Positions 55,366-63,527 of a DNA stretch of 64,000 nucleotides are shown here, piece after piece. This DNA is from Pseudomonas sp. JM0905a. Lineage in GTDB: Bacteria > Pseudomonadota > Gammaproteobacteria > Pseudomonadales > Pseudomonadaceae. The stretch's first letter is position 1. Each line of letters opens with the position of its first letter. The position numbers were made by a program, and so were the translations under genes. The stretch spans positions 1-64,000 of the forward strand of contig NZ_JACXBU010000001.1 of NCBI RefSeq assembly GCF_014700075.1, in the 5' to 3' direction. A model generated the notes under the pieces. That model made no database searches. It was not told where the DNA came from and was given only the letters and a program-made list of their open reading frames with translations.

Positions 55366-55510
55366 AACGTTCTCAGGGCGGGGTGCAAGTCCCCACCGGC
55401 GGTGATTGCGCAAAATGCGCATAGCCCGCGAGCGCTCGTCGAAGACGAGGTCAGCAGACTCGGTGCGATTCCGAGGCCGACGGTAACAGTCCGGATGAAG
55501 AGAGAACGGG
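55366..55510 (+). promoter_or_regulatory. FMN riboswitch
   Basis: P1 is CGTTCTC (55368-55374) with GAGAACG (55502-55508). Inside are the hallmark elements AGGGCGGGGTGCAAGTCCCCACCGGCGGT (in part), AGCCCGCGAGCG, GGTCAGCAGACTCGGTG and GACGGTAACAGTCCGGATGAA. It should sense FMN and restrain the downstream riboflavin genes. A CAGCCAG/CTGGCTG hairpin (55344-55364) directly precedes it. Further along, CCTGTTT/AAACAGG (55576-55595) covers the AGGAG of a 46-codon frame. Confidence 0.95.
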
Positions 55511-55605
55511 ATTGCCTGCCTGGTCCAGGGTGCGTCCGCGCCTGTGTCCGTCAGATCCCTTTCGATCCGATACGCCCTGTTTTTCACGAAACAGGAGTTC
55601 CATCG

Positions 55606-55746
55606 ATGTCAAATGCAACAGTCCACATCCTTCCGGCGTCGGCGGCGTGCCCGCGCGCGGGTGAGGGGCGGGCGCCTATAATGCGTCTTTCACCGGTATC
55701 GACCGGTTCGCTGCAAGCTCTGGAGGTCCCATGTTCACCGGCATAA
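55606..55746 (+). CDS. Small reading frame between the FMN riboswitch and ribE
   Basis: This 46-codon frame starts MSNATVHILPASAACPRAG. It has AGGAG (55593-55597) in good position, and this site lies in the 3' arm of a hairpin just downstream of the FMN aptamer. Its stop overlaps the ribE start region (ribE begins at 55731) in another frame. A TATAAT at 55677-55682 lies inside it. It could be a regulatory leader that couples the riboswitch to ribE translation, a remnant of a lost gene, or chance. I recognise no homologue. Confidence 0.4.
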   Translation: MSNATVHILPASAACPRAGEGRAPIMRLSPVSTGSLQALEVPCSPA

Positions 55747-56393
55747 TCGAAGCGATCGGTACCATCCGCGCGATCACGCCCAAGGGCGGTGACGTACGCG
55801 TCCTGGTGGAAACCGGCAAGCTGGACCTCGCCGACGTCAAGCTGGGCGACAGCATCGCCGTCAACGGCGTCTGCCTCACAGCAGTAGAACTGCCCGGCAA
55901 CGGCTTCTGGGCCGACGTCAGCCGCGAGACCCTGGCCCGCACCGCCTTCGACGACCTCAAGGCCGGCAGCCCGGTCAACCTGGAAAAGGCCCTGACCCCG
56001 ACCAGCCGCCTCGGCGGCCACCTGGTCAGCGGCCATGTCGACGGCATCGGCGAGATCGTCATGCGCGAGGACAACGCCCGCGCCGTGCAATTCCGCATCC
56101 GCGCGCCGCGTGACCTGGCCAAATACATCGCCTTGAAGGGCTCGATCACCGTCGACGGCACCAGCCTGACGGTGAATTCGGTGAATGGCGCCGAGTTCGA
56201 ACTGACCATCGTCCCGCACACCCTGGCCGAGACCATCATGGCCGACTACCGCCCGGGGCGCCGCGTGAACCTGGAGGTCGACCTGCTGGCCCGCTACCTG
56301 GAGCGCCTGCTGCTCGGCGACAAGGCGGCCGAGCCCCAGGCCTCCGGCCTGACCGAAAGCTTCCTCGCCGAACACGGCTACCTCAAACACTGA
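55731..56393 (+). CDS. ribE: Riboflavin synthase alpha chain
   Basis: Riboflavin synthase dismutates two 6,7-dimethyl-8-ribityllumazine molecules. The 220-residue protein begins MFTGIIEAIGTI and has two lumazine-binding repeats (AVNGVCLTAVEL at residues 43-54 and the second SITVDGTSLTVNSV near residue 140). CTGGAGGTCCC precedes the ATG. It is named ribC in some Pseudomonas annotations. A -10 sequence TATAAT lies 50 bases upstream, so it may have its own promoter after the riboswitch. Confidence 0.97.
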   Translation: MFTGIIEAIGTIRAITPKGGDVRVLVETGKLDLADVKLGDSIAVNGVCLTAVELPGNGFWADVSRETLARTAFDDLKAGSPVNLEKALTPTSRLGGHLVSGHVDGIGEIVMREDNARAVQFRIRAPRDLAKYIALKGSITVDGTSLTVNSVNGAEFELTIVPHTLAETIMADYRPGRRVNLEVDLLARYLERLLLGDKAAEPQASGLTESFLAEHGYLKH

Positions 56394-56410
56394 ATTCAGA
56401 AGGAGGGCCC

Positions 56411-57505
56411 ATGGCTCTCAACAGCATCGAAGAACTGATCGAAGACATCCGCCTGGGCAAGATGGTCATCCTCATGGATGACGAGGATCGCGAGAACGAA
56501 GGCGACCTGATCATGGCGTCCGAATGCGTGCAGGCCGAGCACATCAACTTCATGGCCCGGTTTGCCCGCGGCCTGATCTGCATGCCGATGACCCGCGAGC
56601 GCTGCGAACTGCTGAAGCTGCCGCTGATGGCGCCGCGCAATGGTTCCGGCTTTGGCACCAAGTTCACCGTGTCCATCGAGGCCGCCGAAGGCGTGACCAC
56701 CGGCATCTCCGCCGCCGACCGCGCGCGCACCGTGCAGGTGGCCGCCGCCAAGGGCGCCAAGGCCGACGACATCGTCAGCCCCGGCCACATCTTCCCGCTG
56801 ATGGCCCAACCTGGCGGCGTGCTGGCCCGTGCCGGCCACACCGAGGCTGCCTGCGACCTGGCGCGCATGGCCGGCTTCGAGCCTTCCGGCGTGATCTGCG
56901 AAATCATGAATGACGACGGCACAATGTCCCGTCGCCCCGAGCTGGAGGCCTTCGCCGCCGAGCACGGGATCAAGATCGGCACCATCGCCGACCTCATCCA
57001 CTACCGCCTGATCCACGAGCGCACCGTCGAGCGCATCGCCGAGCAGCCGCTGGACAGCGAACTGGGCCATTTCAACCTGGTGACCTATCGCGATGCCGTG
57101 GAAGGTGATGTGCACATGGCCCTGACCCTGGGCAAGATCTGCCCGGAAGAGGCGACCCTGGTGCGGGTACACAACATGGACCCGCTGCGTGACCTGTTCA
57201 TGGTCAACCAGGCTGGCCGCTGGAGCCTGCGCGCCGCCATGAAGGAAGTGGCCGCCGCCGGCAGCGGCGTGGTGCTGCTGCTCGGCACCCCGCTCACCGG
57301 TCCGCAGCTGCTCGCGCACCTGGAGCGTCAGCTGGGTGCGGAAACCAAGGTCACCAACCCGACGACCTACAGCACCGTCGGTGCCGGATCGCAGATTCTT
57401 CGCGACCTCGGGGTGCGCAAGATGCGCCTGATGAGCTCGCCGATGAAGTTCAACGCGATATCCGGTTTCGACCTGGAAGTTGTAGAATACCTGCCCGCTG
57501 AATGA
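56411..57505 (+). CDS. ribBA: 3,4-dihydroxy-2-butanone 4-phosphate synthase with RibA-like C-domain
   Basis: The N-terminal half (residues 1-200) is DHBP synthase, with the acidic metal loop [11 protein letters not shown] and [12 protein letters not shown]. The C-terminal half resembles GTP cyclohydrolase II, but the region that should hold the three zinc cysteines reads [13 protein letters not shown] with none of them. It is therefore probably inactive as a cyclohydrolase, which fits the separate ribA at 61559. The length is 364 residues. GAAGGAGGG precedes the ATG. Confidence 0.94.
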   Translation: MALNSIEELIEDIRLGKMVILMDDEDRENEGDLIMASECVQAEHINFMARFARGLICMPMTRERCELLKLPLMAPRNGSGFGTKFTVSIEAAEGVTTGISAADRARTVQVAAAKGAKADDIVSPGHIFPLMAQPGGVLARAGHTEAACDLARMAGFEPSGVICEIMNDDGTMSRRPELEAFAAEHGIKIGTIADLIHYRLIHERTVERIAEQPLDSELGHFNLVTYRDAVEGDVHMALTLGKICPEEATLVRVHNMDPLRDLFMVNQAGRWSLRAAMKEVAAAGSGVVLLLGTPLTGPQLLAHLERQLGAETKVTNPTTYSTVGAGSQILRDLGVRKMRLMSSPMKFNAISGFDLEVVEYLPAE

Positions 57506-57511
57506 TCCCGC

Positions 57512-57540
57512 AGGGCTCCGACCGTCAAGGCCGGGGCCCT
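57512..57540 (+). terminator. Hairpin between ribBA and ribH
   Basis: AGGGCTCCGACC-GTCAA-GGCCGGGGCCCT forms a stem with one mismatch and one G:T, followed by TCGCTCTTTAATT. It may lower expression of the downstream genes relative to ribBA. There is no strong T run, so full termination is unlikely. Confidence 0.4.
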
Positions 57541-57567
57541 CGCTCTTTAATTGACGAGAACTCGCCC

Positions 57568-58044
57568 ATGTCCCTGAAGACCATCGAAGGTACCTTCATC
57601 GCCCCCAAAGGCCGCTATGCCCTGGTGGTCGGCCGTTTCAACAGCTTCGTCGTGGAAAGCCTGGTGAGCGGCGCCGTAGACGCCCTGGTTCGCCACGGTG
57701 TCAGCGAAAGCGACATCACCATCATCCGCGCGCCCGGCGCCTTTGAAATTCCGCTGGTGGCCCAGAAGGTCGCCCAGCAAGGCGAGTACTCCGCCATCAT
57801 CGCCCTCGGCGCGGTCATTCGTGGCGGCACGCCGCACTTCGAATACGTTGCCGGCGAGTGCACCAAGGGCCTGGCCCAGGTTTCCATGGAGTTCGGCGTA
57901 CCGGTCGCCTTTGGCGTACTGACCGTTGATTCCATTGAGCAAGCCATCGAACGTTCCGGCACCAAGGCCGGCAACAAGGGTGCCGAAGCTGCCCTGTCCG
58001 CTCTGGAGATGGTAAGCCTGCTGGCTGCCCTGGAGGCCAAGTGA
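57568..58044 (+). CDS. ribH: 6,7-dimethyl-8-ribityllumazine synthase
   Basis: RibH condenses the pyrimidine product and DHBP to lumazine. The 158-residue protein shows [21 protein letters not shown], the [11 protein letters not shown] motif, [15 protein letters not shown] with the catalytic histidine, and [14 protein letters not shown]. The ATG at 57568 matches the family; the frame is open further upstream through the hairpin. Its stop overlaps the nusB GTG start (GTGA). Confidence 0.97.
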   Translation: MSLKTIEGTFIAPKGRYALVVGRFNSFVVESLVSGAVDALVRHGVSESDITIIRAPGAFEIPLVAQKVAQQGEYSAIIALGAVIRGGTPHFEYVAGECTKGLAQVSMEFGVPVAFGVLTVDSIEQAIERSGTKAGNKGAEAALSALEMVSLLAALEAK

Positions 58045-58514
58045 GCAACGCAGACGGTTCGGCGCCCAAGGCTCCGAAAGGCAAGATCGCAGCTCGTCGC
58101 CAGGCTCGTACCCTGGCGATGCAAGCGCTCTACTCCTGGCACATCGCCGGTCAGCCGCTCAACGAAATCGAGGCGCAGTTCCGCGTCGACAACGATTTCG
58201 CCAGCGTCGACGGCGCTTACTTCCACGAGATCCTCCACGGCGTACCGCGCCAAAAGACCGAGATCGACGCGGCCTTCCTGCCCTGCCTGGACCGCGCCCT
58301 CGAGGAAGTCGACCCGGTAGAGCTGGCGATCCTGCGCCTGTCCACCTACGAGCTGATGAACCGCGTGGACGTGCCGTACCGCGTGGTGATCAACGAAGGC
58401 ATCGAGCTGGCCAAGGTGTTCGGCGCCACCGATGGACACAAGTTCGTCAACGGCGTGCTGGACAAGCTGGCGCCGCGCCTGCGCGCCGCCGAAGTCCGTG
58501 GCGGCAAGCGCTGA
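58041..58514 (+). CDS. nusB: Transcription antitermination factor NusB
   Basis: NusB, with S10, binds boxA RNA to support rRNA transcription. The 157-residue product has the family segments [39 protein letters not shown] and [25 protein letters not shown]. The start is GTG 58041, overlapping the ribH stop. The ribH-nusB-thiL order is widely conserved. Confidence 0.97.
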   Translation: MSNADGSAPKAPKGKIAARRQARTLAMQALYSWHIAGQPLNEIEAQFRVDNDFASVDGAYFHEILHGVPRQKTEIDAAFLPCLDRALEEVDPVELAILRLSTYELMNRVDVPYRVVINEGIELAKVFGATDGHKFVNGVLDKLAPRLRAAEVRGGKR

Positions 58515-58528
58515 TCGCAGCCCAGTGA

Positions 58529-59497
58529 ATGGGTGAGTTCGAGCTGATCCGCCGTTTCTTCGCCTCCGCCGCCTGTGCGGCCGGGGGCGAAGGCATTGCC
58601 CTTGGCATCGGCGACGACTGCGCCTTGTTGCAAGTGCCCCCCGGCGAGCAACTGGCGATTTCCACCGACACCCTGGTGGCCGGCGTGCACTTTCCGCAAG
58701 TGGCCGACCCCTTCCTCCTTGGTCAGCGCGCCCTGGCGGTTTCCGCCAGCGATCTGGCCGCCATGGGCGCCAAGCCCATTGCCTTCACCCTCGCCCTGAC
58801 CCTGCCCGACGCCCGGCCCGACTGGCTGGACGGCTTCGCCCGTGGCCTCTGCGCCATGGCGCGGGATTGCGGGATCGGCCTGGTGGGCGGCGATACCACC
58901 CGTGGTCCGCTGAGCCTCACCCTCACGGTGTTCGGCCGGGTGCCTGCCGGACTGGCGCTGACCCGCGCGGGTGCGTGCCCCGGCGATCTGCTCTGCGTGG
59001 GCGGCAGCCTGGGTGATGGTGCCGGCGCGCTGCCGCTGGTGCTGGGTGAAAGGCAGGACAGCAGCGCGGATGCGGAGTACCTGTTGCAACGCTACTGGGC
59101 GCCGCAACCGCAATTGGCCCTGGGCCAGGCGCTGCGCGGCCGGGCCACTGCGGCGCTGGACATCTCCGACGGCCTGCTCGCCGACTGTGGCCATATCGCC
59201 CGCGCTTCGGGCGTCGCGCTGCTGGTGGAAGCGGAGAAGCTGCCACTGTCGCCAGCACTCGAACGACTCTTCACCAGCGAGTTCGCGCGCAAATGTGCGC
59301 TGGCCGGTGGCGACGACTACCGCCTCGCCTTTACCCTGCCCGCCGCAGAGCTGGCCGCCGTGCAGGCGCAGTGGCCGGAAGTGGCCGTGATCGGCCGGGT
59401 GGAAACCGGGCAGGGGGTTCACCTGCTGGACGCCGCCGGTGCCGAACTGCAGCCGCCGGCATTGGGTTATCAACATTTCGGGAGTCAAGGTGACTGA
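58529..59497 (+). CDS. thiL: Thiamine-monophosphate kinase
   Basis: ThiL phosphorylates thiamine monophosphate to the active pyrophosphate. The 322-residue protein starts MGEFELIRRFFA and has GIGDDCALL, STDTLVAGVHF, LAVSASDLAAMGAKP, GGDTTRGPLSLT and ALDISDGLLADCGH, all family motifs for Mg-ATP and substrate. It lies 14 bases after nusB and overlaps the pgpA start by 8 bases. Confidence 0.97.
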   Translation: MGEFELIRRFFASAACAAGGEGIALGIGDDCALLQVPPGEQLAISTDTLVAGVHFPQVADPFLLGQRALAVSASDLAAMGAKPIAFTLALTLPDARPDWLDGFARGLCAMARDCGIGLVGGDTTRGPLSLTLTVFGRVPAGLALTRAGACPGDLLCVGGSLGDGAGALPLVLGERQDSSADAEYLLQRYWAPQPQLALGQALRGRATAALDISDGLLADCGHIARASGVALLVEAEKLPLSPALERLFTSEFARKCALAGGDDYRLAFTLPAAELAAVQAQWPEVAVIGRVETGQGVHLLDAAGAELQPPALGYQHFGSQGD

Positions 59498-59990
59498 TCA
59501 CGAATCGGCCACGCCGCAACCCATCCCTCACTCGGTGTGGAGCAACCCCTGGCATTTCATTGCCTTCGGCTTCGGCTCGGGCACCCTGCCCAAGGCGCCG
59601 GGCACCTGGGGTTCGCTGGTAGCGCTGCCCTTCATTCCGCTCTGGCAGATGCTGCCGGACTGGGGCTACTGGCTGATGCTGGGGCTGACCATGCTGTTCG
59701 GCTTCTGGCTGTGCGGCAAGGTGGCCGACGACCTGCGCGTGCATGACCACGAAGGCATCGTCTGGGATGAAATGGTCGGAATGTGGATCACCCTCTGGCT
59801 GGTGCCCGAGGGCTGGCATTGGCTGCTGATCGGCTTCCTGGTGTTTCGCGTGATGGACATTCTCAAGCCCTGGCCGATTCGCTGGATCGACCGCCATGTC
59901 CACGGTGGTGTGGGCATCATGCTCGATGACGTCCTGGCCGGTGTCTTCGCCTGGCTGGCAATGCAGCTCATCGTCTGGGGTCTGGCCTAA
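59490..59990 (+). CDS. pgpA: Phosphatidylglycerophosphatase A
   Basis: PgpA removes a phosphate from phosphatidylglycerophosphate in the inner membrane. The 166-residue product has FGSGTLPKAPGTWGSL, the DHEGIVWDEMVGMWITLW active region and the ending HGGVGIMLDDVLAGVFAW. The start is GTG 59490, with GGAG at 59481-59484, inside the end of thiL. An upstream in-frame ATG would overlap thiL by almost 60 bases and lacks a good ribosome binding site. Confidence 0.95.
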   Translation: MTDHESATPQPIPHSVWSNPWHFIAFGFGSGTLPKAPGTWGSLVALPFIPLWQMLPDWGYWLMLGLTMLFGFWLCGKVADDLRVHDHEGIVWDEMVGMWITLWLVPEGWHWLLIGFLVFRVMDILKPWPIRWIDRHVHGGVGIMLDDVLAGVFAWLAMQLIVWGLA

Positions 59991-60036
59991 TCTTGGTTGG
60001 ACCCGCAACGGCGAAGGGCTGGTGGAGGGATGCGTG

Positions 60037-60792
60037 ATGCGGAGCTGGATACTGAAGATCCTGATCGGCTGCCTGCTGCTGCCGGCGGCCTGGGCGGCGC
60101 CGTTCCCGGATAATGAAATCCATCTCGCCAGCGACGTCTGGCCCGAGCACACCGAAGCCGATGGCACCGGACTCGGATGGGAGATCCTGCGGCGGGTCTA
60201 CGCGCCCGAAGGCATCCAGCTGAAGATCCACATCGTGCCCTATACGCGCTCCATCGGCCTGGTGCAGCGAGGTGAGGCCGACGCGTGGGTCGGTTCCTAC
60301 CGCAACGAAGTCGAGGGAGCCTACTATCCGAGATGGCATTACGATGCCGACCAGGTCAGCGCGCTTTCGCTGACCTCCACGCCCGTTCCCACCCTGGCCA
60401 CCCTCGGCCAGTACCGCTTGGCCTGGATTCGCGGTTACGACTATCAGGACCACCTGCCGAACCTGAAGCACTTCACGGAAATCCAGCGGCGTAGCGGCGT
60501 CCTCTCGATGCTCGAACTGGGCCATGTAGATTTCTACATCGATGCCCGTACCGAGGTGGAAGATGTGCTGGGCACCGCCACCGACCGCAGCCGCTATCGC
60601 ATCACCCCGCTGGTGCGCCTGCCGCTCTACCTGGGCTTCGCCGATACGCCGCGCGGTCGCCGCCTGGCAGACATCTTCGACCGCCGCCTGACGGAGCTGG
60701 TGGCCAGCGGTGAGTTGCGGCCACTGTTCAAACGCTGGAAGCAGCCGTATGCCTTCGACAAGGAACTGGAGAAACCCGATGTCACGCCCTGA
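60037..60792 (+). CDS. Periplasmic substrate-binding-like protein, family 3
   Basis: The 251-residue protein has a signal peptide (WILKILIGCLLLPAAWA) and a solute-binding fold like amino-acid binding proteins (EIHLASDVWPEHTEADGTGLGWEIL, SIGLVQRGEADAWVGSYRNE). No transporter genes are near, so it may be a sensor or scavenging protein; the ligand is unknown. GGAGGGA lies 6 bases before the ATG. It overlaps the next gene by 14 bases. Confidence 0.8.
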   Translation: MRSWILKILIGCLLLPAAWAAPFPDNEIHLASDVWPEHTEADGTGLGWEILRRVYAPEGIQLKIHIVPYTRSIGLVQRGEADAWVGSYRNEVEGAYYPRWHYDADQVSALSLTSTPVPTLATLGQYRLAWIRGYDYQDHLPNLKHFTEIQRRSGVLSMLELGHVDFYIDARTEVEDVLGTATDRSRYRITPLVRLPLYLGFADTPRGRRLADIFDRRLTELVASGELRPLFKRWKQPYAFDKELEKPDVTP

Positions 60793-61450
60793 CCTGCGTA
60801 TCGCCGCCTGCCTGCTGGCGCTGGCTCCGCTGTTGGCTGCTGCCACCCAGGTGCAGGTGGTCGGCCTGTTCCCCGGTGCCGCAGTGATCAACGTCGACGG
60901 CCAGCGCAAGCTGGTGAAAGTGGGGCAGACCGGCCCTGGTGGCGTCCAGGTGATCAGCGCCGACAGCAAGGGCGCGGTGCTTCGGGTCGACGGCGTCGAA
61001 CGCCACTTCGGCCTCAGCCGTGAGTACAACCCGGCCGGCAGCGGGGACAGCCCCGGTACCCCGGCGTCACCGCAGAAGGCCCAGCTGAGCATCGCCCGGG
61101 GCAATAACGGGCACTACCAGGTCGCGGGTTCCATCGAGGGCCACCCGGTGCAGTTCCTGGTGGATACCGGGGCTACCAGCGTTGCCATGAACGAGGGCCA
61201 GGCCCGCCGCCTGGGCATCGACTACCGGGTGAAGGGGCTGCCGATGAAGGCCAGCACCGCCAGTGGAACGGTCAACGCATGGCGGGTGAAATTCGATCGC
61301 ATCAAGGTCGGCAGCCTCGAAGTGCTGGGCGTGGAAGGCGCGGTCATCGAAGGCGAGGCGCCGGTGGAGGTGCTGCTGGGCATGAGCTTCCTCAATCGCG
61401 TGCGCTGGCGCGAGGAGCAGGGCGTGCTGATGCTGGAGTCCAAGTTCTGA
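60779..61450 (+). CDS. Retropepsin-like aspartic protease, clan AA
   Basis: The 223-residue exported protein has an N-terminal signal (AACLLALAPLLAAA), a region of about 75 residues without a known family, and a single-aspartate protease domain with FLVDTGATSVAM near residue 127 and LLGMSFLNRVRW near the end. Such proteins act as homodimers in the periplasm. The start at 60779 lies inside the previous gene. Substrate unknown. Confidence 0.82.
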   Translation: MSRPDLRIAACLLALAPLLAAATQVQVVGLFPGAAVINVDGQRKLVKVGQTGPGGVQVISADSKGAVLRVDGVERHFGLSREYNPAGSGDSPGTPASPQKAQLSIARGNNGHYQVAGSIEGHPVQFLVDTGATSVAMNEGQARRLGIDYRVKGLPMKASTASGTVNAWRVKFDRIKVGSLEVLGVEGAVIEGEAPVEVLLGMSFLNRVRWREEQGVLMLESKF

Positions 61451-61521
61451 GGCCGCGTGCTTCGAGCCATTCGATACTTATCCCCAACTATTCAATCTGA
61501 CGTGCCGGTTAGCGCTGCTGC

Positions 61522-61527
61522 TACAAT
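61522..61527 (+). promoter_or_regulatory. -10 box candidate of ribA
   Basis: TACAAT at 61522-61527 lies 31 bases before the ribA start. The best -35 is CTGACG at 61497-61502, giving a 19-bp spacer, which is longer than ideal. Tentative. Confidence 0.4.
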
Positions 61528-61558
61528 GCCGGCCTTGCCAATTTCCAGGAGTTACACG

Positions 61559-62173
61559 GTGTCTGTCGTTTTCGTCGCCGCCTCCCAACTGCCCACCCCG
61601 TTCGGCGTGTTCACCATGCACGGCTTTCTTGATGAGGCCAGCGGCAAGGAACACGTTGCCCTGACCTTGGGCGATGTGGCCAGTGGCGAACCCGTCCTGG
61701 GTCGCCTGCATTCCGAATGCCTCACCGGCGACGCCCTGTTCAGCCTGCGCTGCGACTGCGGATTCCAGCTGGAAGCGGCGCTGCGTGCCATCGCCGAAGC
61801 CGGTAGCGGTGTGCTGCTGTACTTGCGCCAGGAAGGCCGTGGCATTGGTCTTCTGAACAAGATCCGCGCCTACGAGCTGCAGGACGCCGGTGCCGACACC
61901 GTGGAAGCCAACGAGCGTCTGGGCTTCGGTGCTGACCAGCGTGACTACGCCATGTGCCAGCCGATGCTGGAGCACCTGGGCATTTGCGCGGTCAAGCTGA
62001 TGACCAACAACCCGCGCAAGGTGAAGGCACTGGAAAGCTACGGTCTCAAGGTCGCCGAGCGCGTACCGCTGCAGACCGGCCTGAACAAGCACAACCGCAA
62101 GTACCTGGCCACCAAGGCCGGCAAGCTCGGGCACATGCTCGGTAACCTGCATCAGGCGGAATCCGAATCGTGA
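61559..62173 (+). CDS. ribA: GTP cyclohydrolase II
   Basis: RibA opens GTP, the first step of riboflavin synthesis. The 204-residue product has the zinc ligands C54, C65 and C67 ([17 protein letters not shown]) and the [20 protein letters not shown] active region. The start is GTG 61559 with AGGAG at 61547-61551; the ATG in the longer frame would include the promoter. It is the functional cyclohydrolase, since the C-domain of RibBA lacks the cysteines. Confidence 0.97.
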   Translation: MSVVFVAASQLPTPFGVFTMHGFLDEASGKEHVALTLGDVASGEPVLGRLHSECLTGDALFSLRCDCGFQLEAALRAIAEAGSGVLLYLRQEGRGIGLLNKIRAYELQDAGADTVEANERLGFGADQRDYAMCQPMLEHLGICAVKLMTNNPRKVKALESYGLKVAERVPLQTGLNKHNRKYLATKAGKLGHMLGNLHQAESES

Positions 62174-62589
62174 CCCGCAAGGAAGTCCGTCGCCGGTTGG
62201 CCATGACCTGGTGGCGCCAGGTGGGCTTTACGCTGGTGCCGCTGTTCATCATGGGTTACCTGTTCGGCGACGGGGAACCGGTGCTGCCGGTATTGCAGAT
62301 GCCGATCTTCATTGCCGCCCTGGTTTCGCTGTTCCTCAGCCTGCCGATGTTTTCCGCCTACAAGCGCGCCCTCGTGGCCACCGAGGCCTCCCTCGGTCGT
62401 GCCGAGGAACCCGGTGCCTGGCAGGAACTGACCCGCCGTCGCAACAAGGGCTTTCTCGCCGCCGGCCTGCCCGCCTGGATCGCCGCCCTGGCGGTGCTGG
62501 TTGGACTCAACACCGTGGCGCTGTTCCTCCTGGCCATGAGCAGCCTGGTGCTGCTCTACCTCTACCGAATCCCCCGCCAGCTCGGCTGA
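62170..62589 (+). CDS. Hypothetical membrane protein
   Basis: The 139-residue product has three or four membrane segments ([67 protein letters not shown]) and a basic start ([12 protein letters not shown]). I do not know its function. It begins with GTG 62170 in the ribA stop (GTGA), and its own stop overlaps the btuF-like start, so it is coupled on both sides. Confidence 0.75.
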   Translation: MTRKEVRRRLAMTWWRQVGFTLVPLFIMGYLFGDGEPVLPVLQMPIFIAALVSLFLSLPMFSAYKRALVATEASLGRAEEPGAWQELTRRRNKGFLAAGLPAWIAALAVLVGLNTVALFLLAMSSLVLLYLYRIPRQLG

Positions 62590-63386
62590 TGCGCCGGCTG
62601 CTCGCCTTCCTGCTGCTGTGCCTGGCGCTGCCCGCCACGGCGCAGCTGCGAGTCGTCAGCCTGGCACCCTCCCTGACTGAAATCATGCTCGACCTCGGCG
62701 CCGGCGACCTGTTGGTGGGCGTGCTCGACGGCGGCGATCGCCCTGCAGCCCTGGCCGACCTGCCTTCGGTGGGGCGCTACGGCCAGCTGCAACCGGAAAG
62801 CCTGCTCGCCCTCAAGCCGGATCTGGTGCTGCTCTGGCCCGACAGCGTGGGCTCGGCCGGACGCGAGCAATTGAAGAAGTTCCCGGTTCCCCAACTGGTG
62901 GTGGAACCCCGGAGCCTTGAGCAACTGGCGAATGCCTTCGCCGAGATCGGTGAGCGGGTCGGCCGCGCCGAACAGGGCCGCCAGATGGCCGAGCGCTTCG
63001 CGTCGGGGCTGGCGGAACTGCGTCAACGCCACCACCGCGACGTGCCGTTGAAGGTCTTCTACCAGGTCTGGGACAAGCCGCTCTATACCCTTGGCGGCAA
63101 GCAGATCGTCAGCGATGCGTTGAAGGTCTGCGGGGCGGAGAACGTCTTCGCCGACCTTTCCCTGCCGGCGCCCCAGGTGGGCATCGAGGCCGTGATGCAG
63201 CGCGACCCGGCGGTGATCCTGGTGAGCGAGCCGAGCCAGGCCACTGCCTGGAAGGCCTGGCCGCAGCTGACGGCGGTGAAACGGGGACAGGTCTGGCCGG
63301 TGCCGGACCGGGGGCTGGAACGCCCAAGTTTTCAAATGCTGGCGGCGACTGGAAAGCTCTGTCGGTTACTGGATGCCGCAAAGTAG
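62589..63386 (+). CDS. btuF: Periplasmic cobalamin-binding protein, BtuF-like
   Basis: The 265-residue protein has a signal peptide (LLAFLLLCLALPATAQ) and the helical-backbone binding fold of the BtuF/FhuD class (VVSLAPSLTEIMLDLGAGDLL, LKPDLVLLW, YTLGGKQIVSDALKVCGAENVF). BtuF delivers vitamin B12 to BtuCD, but no btuC, btuD or btuB is nearby. A hemin or iron-chelate ligand is possible for this family. The start overlaps the stop of the small membrane protein gene by one base. Confidence 0.82.
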   Translation: MRRLLAFLLLCLALPATAQLRVVSLAPSLTEIMLDLGAGDLLVGVLDGGDRPAALADLPSVGRYGQLQPESLLALKPDLVLLWPDSVGSAGREQLKKFPVPQLVVEPRSLEQLANAFAEIGERVGRAEQGRQMAERFASGLAELRQRHHRDVPLKVFYQVWDKPLYTLGGKQIVSDALKVCGAENVFADLSLPAPQVGIEAVMQRDPAVILVSEPSQATAWKAWPQLTAVKRGQVWPVPDRGLERPSFQMLAATGKLCRLLDAAK

Positions 63387-63408
63387 CTGAACGAGGTAAA
63401 GCCGATGG

Positions 63409-63514
63409 GTTTCGTACCTCAACCCACCCTACGAAAGCGGTGGATCTGCCTTTGTAGGATGGGTAGAGCGAAGCGAAACCCATGCTGTGGGAGCGAATGA
63501 ATTCACCCCCGCAG
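63409..63514. repeat. Repeat pair between btuF and dxs
   Basis: GGGTTTCG (63409 on) and CGAAACCC (to about 63481) flank an inverted structure containing CCCACCCTACGAAAG and TAGGATGGGT. A REP-like unit CTGTGGGAGCGAATGAATTCACCCCCGCAG (in part, 63485-63514) follows. The space holds no gene, and no clear T-run terminator was seen. Confidence 0.6.
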
Positions 63515-63527
63515 TTTCTGGCGAAGG

